Notes: generated from the sequence alone by a model not told the origin. Numbered from the stretch's first letter, positions 1 through 6,518 are shown. The stretch: DNA of 7,157 nt from Gammaproteobacteria bacterium (GCA_012510865.1 JAAZHF010000259.1:1-7157); one strand, 5' to 3'. A program made the numbers and translations.

Positions 1-638
1 CCCGCCGCGGCGTGGCGGTCGCGCGCGCGGCATCGGCCCTGCACGACGGTGAGCTGGCGACGCTGCATCCGATGCAGCGCCTGCCGCTGGCCGCGCTCGC
101 CTTCCCGGTGCTGCGCCGCCGGCCGCGGCCCGAGCTCGAGGCCTTCCTGGACACCGTGCACGCGGTGGTCCACTGCGACGGCCGGGTCTCCCTGTTCGAA
201 TACTGCATCGCGCGCCTGCTCGAGGTGCAGCTGCGGGAGTCGCTGGATCCGCGCCGGCACGCGCGCTTCGGCCGGCGCAAGCCGGGCAACGTGCGCCGGG
301 AGTTCGCGATCCTGCTCGCGGTGGTGGCGCAGGCCGGCCATCCCCACGATCCCGACGCGGCCCCGCGCGCGTATATCGCCGGCATGCAGCGGGTGCTGCC
401 GCGCGACCCCCTGTCCTACGCGCCGCCGTCCGTCGGGGTGCTCTCCCTGGACGGCGTCTGGCCCGCGCTGGATGCGCTGGAGCCGCTGGCCAAGCAGTTG
501 ATGGTCGAAGCCGTCACCGCCGCGGCAAGCCACGACGGCCGGATCTCGGTGGCCGAGTCGGAGCTGCTGCGGACGATCTGCGGCGTCCTGCACTGCCCGC
601 TGCCGCCGGGGCTGGAAACGGCGCGGGCGGCGACCTGA
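1..638 (+). CDS. C-terminal part of a putative M48-type metallopeptidase with TerB-like motifs (5' truncated)
   Basis: The reading frame is open to the left edge (first full codon at 3), so the gene starts upstream and only about 212 codons are seen; the GTG at 12 is unlikely to be the true start. The visible part is soluble and helical, with no membrane segment. It carries two similar acidic motifs, DGRVSLFE (about residues 56-63 counted from the GTG) and DGRISVAESELLR (175-187), like those in TerB-like helical domains. The tail ending in LHCPLPPGLE resembles the cytoplasmic C-terminus of large membrane M48 (HtpX/Ste24-like) proteases of gammaproteobacteria, as I recall that family. The catalytic HExxH and membrane segments would lie outside the window, so protease function is inference; a stand-alone TerB-like protein is the alternative. 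Its TGA shares one base with the ATG of the transporter gene, implying co-transcription and translational coupling. Confidence 0.7.
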   Translation, partial: RRGVAVARAASALHDGELATLHPMQRLPLAALAFPVLRRRPRPELEAFLDTVHAVVHCDGRVSLFEYCIARLLEVQLRESLDPRRHARFGRRKPGNVRREFAILLAVVAQAGHPHDPDAAPRAYIAGMQRVLPRDPLSYAPPSVGVLSLDGVWPALDALEPLAKQLMVEAVTAAASHDGRISVAESELLRTICGVLHCPLPPGLETARAAT

Positions 639-2008
639 TGTCCAGTGGGCAAACGGGAGCCGGATGGCGCCTCGCGCGCCTCCGGGCGGCGCTCGCCGCG
701 TCGCCGCCGCTGTGGTGGGCGATGCTGTACTTCTTCTGCCTGCTTTGCGGCTACTACGTGCTGCGGCCGGTGCGCGACGCGATGGGTGCCTCCTCCGACG
801 CCGCGGCGGTCTTCCCGCGGGGGTTGATCGAGCTCGGCGGGCGCTTCGGCATCGAGGTCGGGGAGTTCATGCTGCAGCTGCTGTTCACCGCGACCTTCAT
901 CGCCATGGTCGTGCTGCAGCCGCTGTACGGGGCGCTGGTCTCGCGCTTCCCGCGGCGTGTGTTCCTGCCCGCGGTGTACCTGGTCTTCATCGCCTGCCTG
1001 CTCGGGTTCTGGTGGGCCTTCGATTCCTCGATCCCCGGCCGCGGGGCGGTGTTCTTCGTCTGGGTGGCCGTCTTCAACCTGTTCGCCGTCACCGTGTTCT
1101 GGAGCTACATGGCGGACGTGTTCGACAACGCCAATGCCAAGCAGTTCTACGGGTACATCGGCGCCGGCGGCACCATCGGCGCGCTCGTGGGCCCGGCGAT
1201 CACGCGCTTCCTGGTGGGGCCGGTGGGAGTGGCCAACCTGCTGCTGGTCTCGGCGGGATTCATCGCCGTCTGCCTGCTGTGCATCATGCGGCTGCGCCCC
1301 TGGGCGCTGGCCCGCGAGCGAGGCCGCGGAGGCGCCGCCGAGGGGCGCGCGATGGGCGGATCCGTGCTCGCCGGGCTGCGCCTGGTCTGGCAGCGGCCGC
1401 TGCTGCGCGCGCTGGCGGTGCTGATGTTCTTCGGCGTCGGCGTGGGGACGCTCCTGTACAACGAACAGGCCGCGATCGTCCGCGCGGCCTACGCGACCGC
1501 CGAGGAGCGGGCGGCCTTCTATTCGCTGCTCGACTGGGCGATCAACGGGCTCACCATCGCGATCCAGCTGCTGCTGACCCGCTTCCTGCTGCAGCGCTAT
1601 GGCATCGCGCCGCTGCTGCTGCTGCCGGCGCTTGCGATCGTGCTCGGCTTCGCCGCGCTGTCCGCCTCGCCGCTGCCGATGCTGGTCGCCCTGGTGCAGA
1701 TCGCCACCCGCGCCAGCGAGTTCTCGCTGGCCAAGCCCGCCCGCGAGACCCTCTACACCCGGGTGGAGCGCGAGGAGCGCTACAAGGCCAAGGCAGTGAT
1801 CGACACCGCGGTCTATCGCGGTGGCGACCTCACCTTCGTCTGGGTGCACAAGGCGCTGGCTGCGCTTGGCTCGACGACGGTGTTCCTGGCGGGCCTTGGC
1901 GTGGCCCTGGGCATGACCTACGGCGCATGGCGCGTCGTGCGCGCCGAGCGCACGCTCCCGGAGGACCCCGCCGCGGAGCCTTCGAATGCGCCATCCGGAC
2001 CGACGTGA
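638..2008 (+). CDS. Tlc-like (ATP:ADP antiporter-type) MFS transporter
   Basis: This encodes a 456-residue inner-membrane protein with about 11-12 hydrophobic segments (for example about 25-42, 77-100, 108-127, 136-155, 172-193, 198-217, 255-275, 300-318, 323-355, 405-430). The first helix ends in GYYVLRPVRDAMG (38-50). A conserved polar block, KPARETLYTRVEREERYKAKAVIDTAVYRGGD in type (366-397), precedes the last helices. Both signatures are typical of the bacterial Tlc/ATP:ADP translocase-like branch of the major facilitator fold. Characterised relatives in Rickettsia and Chlamydia exchange ATP for ADP, but the free-living homologues have no established substrate, so none is assigned. The start ATG overlaps the upstream stop as TGATG, and no good Shine-Dalgarno precedes it, which fits coupled translation. 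The next gene begins 23 bases before this one ends. The family call is fairly secure; the substrate is unknown. Confidence 0.87.
   Translation: MSSGQTGAGWRLARLRAALAASPPLWWAMLYFFCLLCGYYVLRPVRDAMGASSDAAAVFPRGLIELGGRFGIEVGEFMLQLLFTATFIAMVVLQPLYGALVSRFPRRVFLPAVYLVFIACLLGFWWAFDSSIPGRGAVFFVWVAVFNLFAVTVFWSYMADVFDNANAKQFYGYIGAGGTIGALVGPAITRFLVGPVGVANLLLVSAGFIAVCLLCIMRLRPWALARERGRGGAAEGRAMGGSVLAGLRLVWQRPLLRALAVLMFFGVGVGTLLYNEQAAIVRAAYATAEERAAFYSLLDWAINGLTIAIQLLLTRFLLQRYGIAPLLLLPALAIVLGFAALSASPLPMLVALVQIATRASEFSLAKPARETLYTRVEREERYKAKAVIDTAVYRGGDLTFVWVHKALAALGSTTVFLAGLGVALGMTYGAWRVVRAERTLPEDPAAEPSNAPSGPT
1975..1978 (+). promoter_or_regulatory. Ribosome binding site supporting the Tat-signal start of the epimerase gene
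   Basis: GGAG lies 7 bases before the ATG at 1986, inside the end of the transporter gene. The alternative in-frame ATG at 2139, which would remove the signal peptide, has no comparable site upstream. This favours the longer protein. Confidence 0.6.
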
Positions 2009-3266
2009 CCTGCTGAAGGCCTGCCTCGCGGGCGCGATCTCGCTGGCCCTCCCGGCATCCGCGCGCGGCCTCGTCGAGCCGGGCGCGCCCGGCGCCGGCC
2101 CGCGCGGCGATGCCGTCCCGGCCCCTGCGGACCGGCGAATGGAGATCCTGGTGCTGGGCGGGACCGGCTTCCTCGGCCCGCACTTCGTCGCGGCCGCGCG
2201 CGCGCGCGGCCACCGGCTGACGCTGTTCAACCGCGGCCGGAGCAATCCCGACCGCTTCAGCGGCGAAGCGTTCGCCGACATCGAACAGCTGCGCGGCGAC
2301 CGCAAGACCGACCTGTCCGCGCTCGGCGGCGACCGGCGCTGGGACGCGGTGCTCGACACCTCGGCCTACATCCCCGCCGACGTCACGCGTTCGGCGCGAC
2401 TGCTCGCGCCGCGCGTCGGCCGCTACCTGATGGTCTCGACGATCTCGGTCTACGCGAGGAACGACGTCCCCGGCCAGGACGAGGACGCCCCCCTGGCCAC
2501 GCTTGCCGACCCCACGGTCACCGAGGTCACCGGCGAAACCTATGGCGGACTCAAGGCGCTGTGCGAACGCGCCGCCGAGGCCGAGCTGCCCGGGCGCACC
2601 ACCATCGTCCGGCCGGGCCTGATCGTCGGCCCGGGCGACACCACCGACCGCTTCACGTACTGGCCGGCGCGGGCCGACCGCGGCGGCGAGATCCTGGCGC
2701 CGGGCACGCCCGCCGACCCCACGCAGTTCATCGACGTCCGCGACCTGGCCGACTTCCTGCTGCTGTCGCTGGAGCAGGGCCACGGGGGTATCTACAACGC
2801 GGACGCCCCGGCCGGTTCGATCACCATGGGCCGGCTGCTCTCCACGTGCCAGGCGGTGGCGCGTCGGATGAACACCATCCACTGCGTGCGCGCGCCCTGC
2901 CCGCAGCCGCCGGGCCACGATTCCACCCTGGCCTGGGTGCCGGCGGAGTTCCTGGCCCGGCAGGGGGTGTCGCCCTGGCAGGACATGCCGGCATGGATCC
3001 CGGCCGAGGGAGACTACGCCGGCTTCGGACACGTGAGCACGGCGCGCGCGCACGCGATCGGGCTGCGCACGCGCCCCCTCGAGGACACCGTGGCGGACAC
3101 CCTGGCCTGGTGGCGTTCGCTCCCCCCGGAGCGGCGCGCGGGTCCCAAGGCCGGCATCGCCCCGGAGCGCGAGGCCGCCGTACTGGCGGCCTGGCACGCG
3201 GCCCGTGGAGCGGACCAGGGCGTCGTCGCGACGGCCGGGCAGGAGGACGGGCGGGCGCCGCGCTGA
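1986..3266 (+). CDS. Tat-signal NAD-dependent epimerase/dehydratase family protein
   Basis: The 426-residue protein begins with a twin-arginine signal: RRDLLKA (6-12), then a hydrophobic stretch ending at a probable PASA-R cleavage near residue 26. After a Pro/Ala-rich linker comes an extended-SDR Rossmann domain: ILVLGGTGFLG (54-64, dinucleotide loop), a DTSAY segment (124-128), MVSTISVYA (149-157, with a serine where SDRs keep the catalytic Ser/Thr) and YGGLK (186-190, the YxxxK pair). The pattern QFIDVRDLADF (247-257) is also typical of nucleotide-sugar epimerase/reductase relatives. The C-terminus (EREAAVLAAWH, 394-404) matches my recollection of Tat-tagged epimerase-like proteins in related genera. 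Known Tat-exported NAD(P) enzymes such as glucose-fructose oxidoreductase fold with bound cofactor before export, so this one may act in the periplasm. Its substrate is unknown. It overlaps the transporter gene by 23 bases, so it is probably the last gene of the operon. Confidence 0.88.
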   Translation: MRHPDRRDLLKACLAGAISLALPASARGLVEPGAPGAGPRGDAVPAPADRRMEILVLGGTGFLGPHFVAAARARGHRLTLFNRGRSNPDRFSGEAFADIEQLRGDRKTDLSALGGDRRWDAVLDTSAYIPADVTRSARLLAPRVGRYLMVSTISVYARNDVPGQDEDAPLATLADPTVTEVTGETYGGLKALCERAAEAELPGRTTIVRPGLIVGPGDTTDRFTYWPARADRGGEILAPGTPADPTQFIDVRDLADFLLLSLEQGHGGIYNADAPAGSITMGRLLSTCQAVARRMNTIHCVRAPCPQPPGHDSTLAWVPAEFLARQGVSPWQDMPAWIPAEGDYAGFGHVSTARAHAIGLRTRPLEDTVADTLAWWRSLPPERRAGPKAGIAPEREAAVLAAWHAARGADQGVVATAGQEDGRAPR

Positions 3267-3275
3267 CGGCGCCCG
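3252..3275. terminator. Candidate bidirectional hairpin at the convergent gene junction
   Basis: A perfect 9-bp inverted repeat (CGGGCGCCG at 3252-3260, CGGCGCCCG at 3267-3275) encloses the 6-base loop CGCTGA, whose TGA is the stop codon of the epimerase gene. It lies in the 12-bp gap between the two convergent stops and the end of the plus-strand gene, so it would form in both transcripts. Neither side has a T-run, so it is not a classical intrinsic terminator. It may still stall polymerase, protect 3' ends, or be chance in GC-rich DNA. Confidence 0.4.
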
Positions 3276-3278
3276 GGC

Positions 3279-5753
3279 TCAGGCCGCTTCCCGGGTTCCG
3301 TCGGGGTGGTGGCGGTCGTAGTAGGTCGCGGCGCGCAGTTCGTGCGTGTCGAAGTCGTCGACCGTGATCGCGTCCAGGGTCATCGCGCGCAGCTCCTCGA
3401 GCTGGGTGCGCTCGTCGGCCGTGATCCAGCCCTCGCGCACGCCCTCGTCGAGCTGGGCGGCGAAGTCCAGGCTCTCGATGCCCTTGTTCTTCAACGCCTT
3501 GAGGAACTTGCGCTCGACCGGCTCGGCGGCGACGGCCGCGGCCAGGTAGCTGTTGATGCGTCCCGCGGGGTTGTTCGCGCAGGGCGTCAGGAAGACGCCG
3601 GACGCCAGGCGGTCGCGGGCCTCGTTGGGCGCCATCAGCAGCGCGGCCACGCGATGCCCGAGCCGGTCGCCCGGTGCCTCGGCGCGGCGGCCCAGGGGGA
3701 AGATCAGCATCCACATCAGCCAGCCGACCGGGCGGATCGGGAAGTTGCGCAGGGCCGCCGAGAGCGCGGTCTCGATCTTGTGGATGCTGTCGTGGTACGC
3801 CCAGGCCAGCAGCGGGCGGTCGGCCGCGGGCGCGCCCTCGTCGTGGAAGCGCTTGAGCATCGCGCTGGTCATGTACAGGTGGCTGAGCACGTCGCCCAGC
3901 CGCCCCGAAAGCGACTCCTTGAACTTGAGCTTGCCGCCCAGCATCAGCATCGACACGTCGGCCATCAGCGCCAGGTTGGCGGAGTGGCGGTTGAGGCGGC
4001 GGAAGAAGCGGCGGGTGTAGTCGTCGCCCGGTGCCTTGCCGAAGCGCGAGCCGGTCACGGCGAACCACACCGAACGCACCGCGTTCGAGATGGCATAGCC
4101 GATGTGCCCGAACAGCGCGCGGTCGAAGGCATCCAGGCCGGCGCGGTGGTCCGGGTCCTGGGCGGCGCGCATCTCCTTCATCACCCAGGGATGGCAGAGG
4201 ATCGCGCCCTGGCCGAAGATCAGCAGGCTGCGGGTCATGATGTTGGCGCCCTCGACCGTGATCGCGATCGGCGAGGCCTGCCAGGCGCGTCCGGCGAAGT
4301 TGCGCGGGCCCAGGATGATGCCCTTGCCGCCGATCACGTCCATGACGTCCTTGGCGACTTCCCGGCCCATTTCGGTGCAGTGGTACTTGGCGATCGCCGA
4401 CGGCACCGCCGGCACGTCGCCGCGGTCGACCGCGGCCGCGGTGGCCTGCGACAGCGCGCTGATCGCGTAGGCCTTGCCGCCGATCCGCGCCAGGGCCTCT
4501 TCGACCCCCTCGAAGCGGCCGATCGACAGCCCGAACTGCTTGCGGATGCGGGCATAGGCACCGGTCGCCGCCGCGCCGGCCTTGGCACCGCCGCTGGCGG
4601 TGGAGGGCAGGGTGATCGAGCGGCCGATCGAGAGGCACTCGCTGAGCATGCGCCAGCCTTCGCCGAAGCCGTTCTCCTCGCCGATGATCTGGCTGAGCGG
4701 GACGAACACCTCGCGTCCGCGGACCGGCCCGTTCTGGAAGGGCGAGTTCAGCGGGAAGTGGCGGCGGCCGACGTCCAGGCCCTCGGCCTCGCGCGGCACC
4801 AGCGCCAGCGTGATGCCGATGTCGCGCGTGTCGCCGAGCAGGCCGTCCGGGTCGTACATCCGGAACGCGAGGCCGATCAGCGACGCCACCGGCGCCAGGG
4901 TGATGTAGCGCTTGTCGAAGGTCAGCTTCACGCCCAGGACGCGGGCGCCGTTCCACTCGCCCGTGCAGACGATGCCGTAGTCCGGGATCGAGGTGGCGTC
5001 GGAGCCGGCGAAGGGGCCGGTGAGGGCGAAGCAGGGAACCTCGCGGCCGTCGGCCAGGCGCGGGAGGTAGTAGTCCTTCTGGGCCTTGGTGCCGTAGTGC
5101 ATCAGGAGCTCGCCGGGCCCGAGCGAGTTGGGCACGCCGACGGTGGAGCTGACGACGCTCGAGACCGAAGCCAGCTTCTGGATCACCTTGTGGTGGGCGA
5201 GCGCGCTGAAGCCCAGCCCGCCGTATTCCTTCGGGATGATCATCCCGAAGAAGCGGTTGTCCTTCATGAACCGCCACAGCTCCGGCGGCAGGTCGGCGCG
5301 GACATGGGTGATGTCCCAGTCGTCGGTCATGCGGCACAGCTGTTCGACGGGACCGTCGAGGAAGGCCTGTTCCTCGGCGGTGAGCTCCGGCTTCGGCTGC
5401 GACATCAGCAGGTTCCAGTCGGGCGCGCCGGAGAACAGCTCGCCCTCGAAGCCGACCGAACCGGCTTCGAGCGCGATGCGCTCGGTCTGCGACAGCGGCG
5501 GAAGGATCCGGCGATAGAACTTCAGCAGCGGCGCCGTCACCAGCGGCTTGCGGAGCACCGGCAGCAGCAGCGGGACCGCCACCAGGGCGGCGATCACGAT
5601 GGCGACCGTGGTTGCGGGGATGTTCGCACCCAGCAGCCAGCAGGCCGCCAGCGCCGCGGCGGTCATGGCCGCCCACGTGGCCAGGCGCATCCGGTGGTAG
5701 GCGGCGAAGGCGCCGACCAGCAGCAGGACGAGGAAAGGGACGACGATACTCAT
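3279..5753 (-). CDS. fadE: FadE-type acyl-CoA dehydrogenase (first step of beta-oxidation)
   Basis: The 824-residue protein matches E. coli FadE (814 aa) along its length, as recalled. It would oxidise saturated acyl-CoA to trans-2-enoyl-CoA using FAD, with electrons passed to the respiratory chain. The N-terminus has membrane segments at about 3-20, 26-42 and 46-65, then PVLRKPLVTAPLL and LPPLSQTE. The dehydrogenase core includes LTAEEQAFLDGPVEQLCRM (124-142), FFGMIIPKEYGGLGFSA (168-184), VGVPNSLGPGELL (205-217), CFALTGPFAGSDATSIPDYG (241-260), KRYITLAP (281-288), FQNGPVRGREVFVP (339-352) and AITVEGANIMTRSLLIFGQGAI (497-518). Glu501 in VEGAN is the probable catalytic base. The tail contains TVDDFD (797-802), as in FadE. 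The ATG at 5753 was chosen because homology begins there and GGAGA lies 8 bases upstream; the open frame continuing further upstream is antisense to the tetR gene. It diverges from the tetR-family gene and has its own promoter with an overlapping candidate operator. Confidence 0.97.
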   Translation of the reverse strand: MSIVVPFLVLLLVGAFAAYHRMRLATWAAMTAAALAACWLLGANIPATTVAIVIAALVAVPLLLPVLRKPLVTAPLLKFYRRILPPLSQTERIALEAGSVGFEGELFSGAPDWNLLMSQPKPELTAEEQAFLDGPVEQLCRMTDDWDITHVRADLPPELWRFMKDNRFFGMIIPKEYGGLGFSALAHHKVIQKLASVSSVVSSTVGVPNSLGPGELLMHYGTKAQKDYYLPRLADGREVPCFALTGPFAGSDATSIPDYGIVCTGEWNGARVLGVKLTFDKRYITLAPVASLIGLAFRMYDPDGLLGDTRDIGITLALVPREAEGLDVGRRHFPLNSPFQNGPVRGREVFVPLSQIIGEENGFGEGWRMLSECLSIGRSITLPSTASGGAKAGAAATGAYARIRKQFGLSIGRFEGVEEALARIGGKAYAISALSQATAAAVDRGDVPAVPSAIAKYHCTEMGREVAKDVMDVIGGKGIILGPRNFAGRAWQASPIAITVEGANIMTRSLLIFGQGAILCHPWVMKEMRAAQDPDHRAGLDAFDRALFGHIGYAISNAVRSVWFAVTGSRFGKAPGDDYTRRFFRRLNRHSANLALMADVSMLMLGGKLKFKESLSGRLGDVLSHLYMTSAMLKRFHDEGAPAADRPLLAWAYHDSIHKIETALSAALRNFPIRPVGWLMWMLIFPLGRRAEAPGDRLGHRVAALLMAPNEARDRLASGVFLTPCANNPAGRINSYLAAAVAAEPVERKFLKALKNKGIESLDFAAQLDEGVREGWITADERTQLEELRAMTLDAITVDDFDTHELRAATYYDRHHPDGTREAA

Positions 5754-5760
5754 GGCACGG

Positions 5761-5765
5761 TCTCC
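5761..5765 (-). promoter_or_regulatory. Ribosome binding site of fadE
   Basis: On the minus strand GGAGA ends 7-8 bases before the ATG at 5753. This supports the FadE start and argues against the much longer open frame that continues through the regulator gene. Confidence 0.7.
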
Positions 5766-5790
5766 GCGAGCGCCCGGGTGCTCGCTTGGG

Positions 5791-5821
5791 CTGGTGGGGG
5801 ACCAGTGGGCATCCGCGATGC
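5791..5821 (-). promoter_or_regulatory. Two adjacent short hairpins in the fadE leader
   Basis: Reading the predicted fadE transcript, GCATC-GCG-GATGC (5821-5809) is followed after three bases by CTGGT-CCCCC-ACCAG (5805-5791). Each is a perfect 5-bp stem, and both lie between the predicted transcription start near 5843 and the ribosome binding site at 5765-5761. They could shape leader stability or translation, or be additional protein-binding dyads; function is not shown. Confidence 0.3.
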
Positions 5822-5838
5822 GCGGACTGCCGCGCTGG

Positions 5839-5856
5839 CCATACGGGAGAGTATGG
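5839..5856. promoter_or_regulatory. Candidate TetR-family operator overlapping the fadE -10 box
   Basis: CCATAC (5839-5844) and GTATGG (5851-5856) form a perfect 6-bp inverted repeat with a 6-base spacer, 18 bp in all. That is a usual size for a TetR-family dimer site. It covers the fadE -10 element and the predicted start point, so bound protein would block transcription. The adjacent divergent gene encodes a TetR-family protein, the obvious candidate ligand. The dyad is directly visible; the binding protein is inferred. Confidence 0.6.
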
Positions 5857-5878
5857 AGGCGCCCGTGGCCGCTGTCAA
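5850..5878 (-). promoter_or_regulatory. Sigma-70-type promoter of fadE
   Basis: On the minus strand a consensus -35 TTGACA (5878-5873) is separated by exactly 17 bases from a -10 CATACT (5855-5850, four of six consensus bases including the key second A and final T). Transcription would start near 5843, giving a leader of about 90 bases. The -10 lies inside the perfect inverted repeat at 5839-5856. Confidence 0.65.
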
Positions 5879-5896
5879 ACGCCGGCGGCCAGGCGC

Positions 5897-5902
5897 GATA
5901 CT
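5897..5902 (+). promoter_or_regulatory. Weak candidate -10 box of the TetR-family gene
   Basis: GATACT matches four of six -10 bases and would start transcription about 28 bases before the ATG at 5937. The region 17 bases upstream (GTCAAA, 5874-5879) is a poor -35 and overlaps the fadE -35. A rival -10, TACACT (5925-5930), would give an almost leaderless message. Neither is strong. Confidence 0.3.
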
Positions 5903-5905
5903 GTC

Positions 5906-5923
5906 CCGGACGCAAGCGTATGG
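5906..5923. promoter_or_regulatory. Imperfect second copy of the candidate operator
   Basis: CCGGAC-N6-GTATGG has the same spacing as the perfect site at 5839-5856; the right arm is identical and the left arm matches at four of six bases. It starts 67 bp from the first copy and lies just before the TetR-family start codon, where it could mediate autoregulation. The right arm also belongs to a small dyad, GTAT-GG-ATAC (5918-5927). Confidence 0.35.
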
Positions 5924-5936
5924 ATACACTCGAGGG

Positions 5937-6518
5937 ATGAAGAAAAACGCAGCAAGGAGCGAGCGCGGCCGCCTCAGCGCCGATGACTGGGCGGAGGCCG
6001 CGCTGGACCTGATCGCCGAACAGGGCGTGTCGGCCGTGGCGGTCGAGCCGCTGGCGCGCCGGCTTGGCGTGACCAAGGGCAGCTTCTACTGGCACTTCCC
6101 CTCGCGCGACGCGCTGCTGCAGGCCGCGCTCGAGCGTTGGGAAGCCTTCGAGGAACAGGACGTGTTCAGCAAGCTCGAGGCGGTCCCCGATCCGCGCGAC
6201 CGGCTGCGCGCGCTGTTCCAGATGGTCGCGCGCGAGTTCCGCTCCCACGTGGTCTACAGCGCGCTGCTGAAGGCGCCCGACCATCCAGCGGTGCAGCCGG
6301 TGATCGACCGCGTCTCCCAGCGGCGGCTGGACTACCTCACCGCCTCGTTCCGGCAGGCCGGCCTCGGCCGCAGCGAGGCGAGGCACCGCGCGCGGCTGAC
6401 CTACGCCGCCTACGTCGGCTTCCTGCAGCTCAACCTGCAGTTGCACCAGGCACGCATGCCGCAGGAGGAATTCGACGCCTACGTCGAACACCTCGAACAC
6501 ACGCTCGTGCCCGGCTGA
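5937..6518 (+). CDS. TetR/AcrR-family transcriptional regulator, probable repressor of fadE
   Basis: The 193-residue protein has the normal length for this family. The N-terminal DNA-binding domain (about 14-62) contains the helix-turn-helix VEPLARRLGVTKGSFYWHFPSRDALL, whose GVTKGSFYWHFPSRD part is a hallmark of TetR proteins. The rest is an all-helical ligand/dimer domain with little conserved sequence, so the inducer cannot be read from it. Divergence from fadE across a 183-bp gap, with a perfect dyad on the fadE -10 box, points to local repression of fadE relieved by a fatty acid or acyl-CoA; this is inference. The ATG at 5937 abuts GAGGG with no spacer, a poor ribosome-site arrangement. 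An in-frame ATG at 5853 would add 28 residues but would place the start inside the fadE promoter, so it is less likely. Confidence 0.93.
   Translation: MKKNAARSERGRLSADDWAEAALDLIAEQGVSAVAVEPLARRLGVTKGSFYWHFPSRDALLQAALERWEAFEEQDVFSKLEAVPDPRDRLRALFQMVAREFRSHVVYSALLKAPDHPAVQPVIDRVSQRRLDYLTASFRQAGLGRSEARHRARLTYAAYVGFLQLNLQLHQARMPQEEFDAYVEHLEHTLVPG

Noticed and set aside
2192..2211. 20-bp perfect palindrome of alternating GC, a possible Z-DNA segment
   Set aside because: It encodes the Ala-Arg run after the Rossmann loop of the epimerase gene; GC-rich Ala/Arg codons explain it.
416..2359. 647-codon minus-strand open frame opposite the transporter gene
   Set aside because: Low-complexity H/Q/R/E-rich translation opposite a well-supported membrane protein; a compositional shadow.
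2139..3266. Shorter epimerase starting at the second ATG, without a signal peptide
   Set aside because: No good ribosome site precedes 2139, whereas 1986 has GGAG at 7 bases, and residues 1-26 form a sensible Tat signal.
2821..5676. 951-codon minus-strand open frame in a second frame of fadE
   Set aside because: Arg/Gly/Pro/Ala-rich frame-shifted reading of fadE with no recognisable domain.
5874..5890. CAAAC near the fadE promoter as half of a PsrA-type operator
   Set aside because: No matching GTTTG half lies at the expected spacing; the CAAAC overlaps the fadE -35 box.
3306..5936. Very long plus-strand open frame antisense to the whole of fadE and continuous with the TetR gene
   Set aside because: Its product is rich in R, G, A, H, Q and D with no family resemblance before the TetR start. 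It is the mirror of a high-GC gene with biased third positions.
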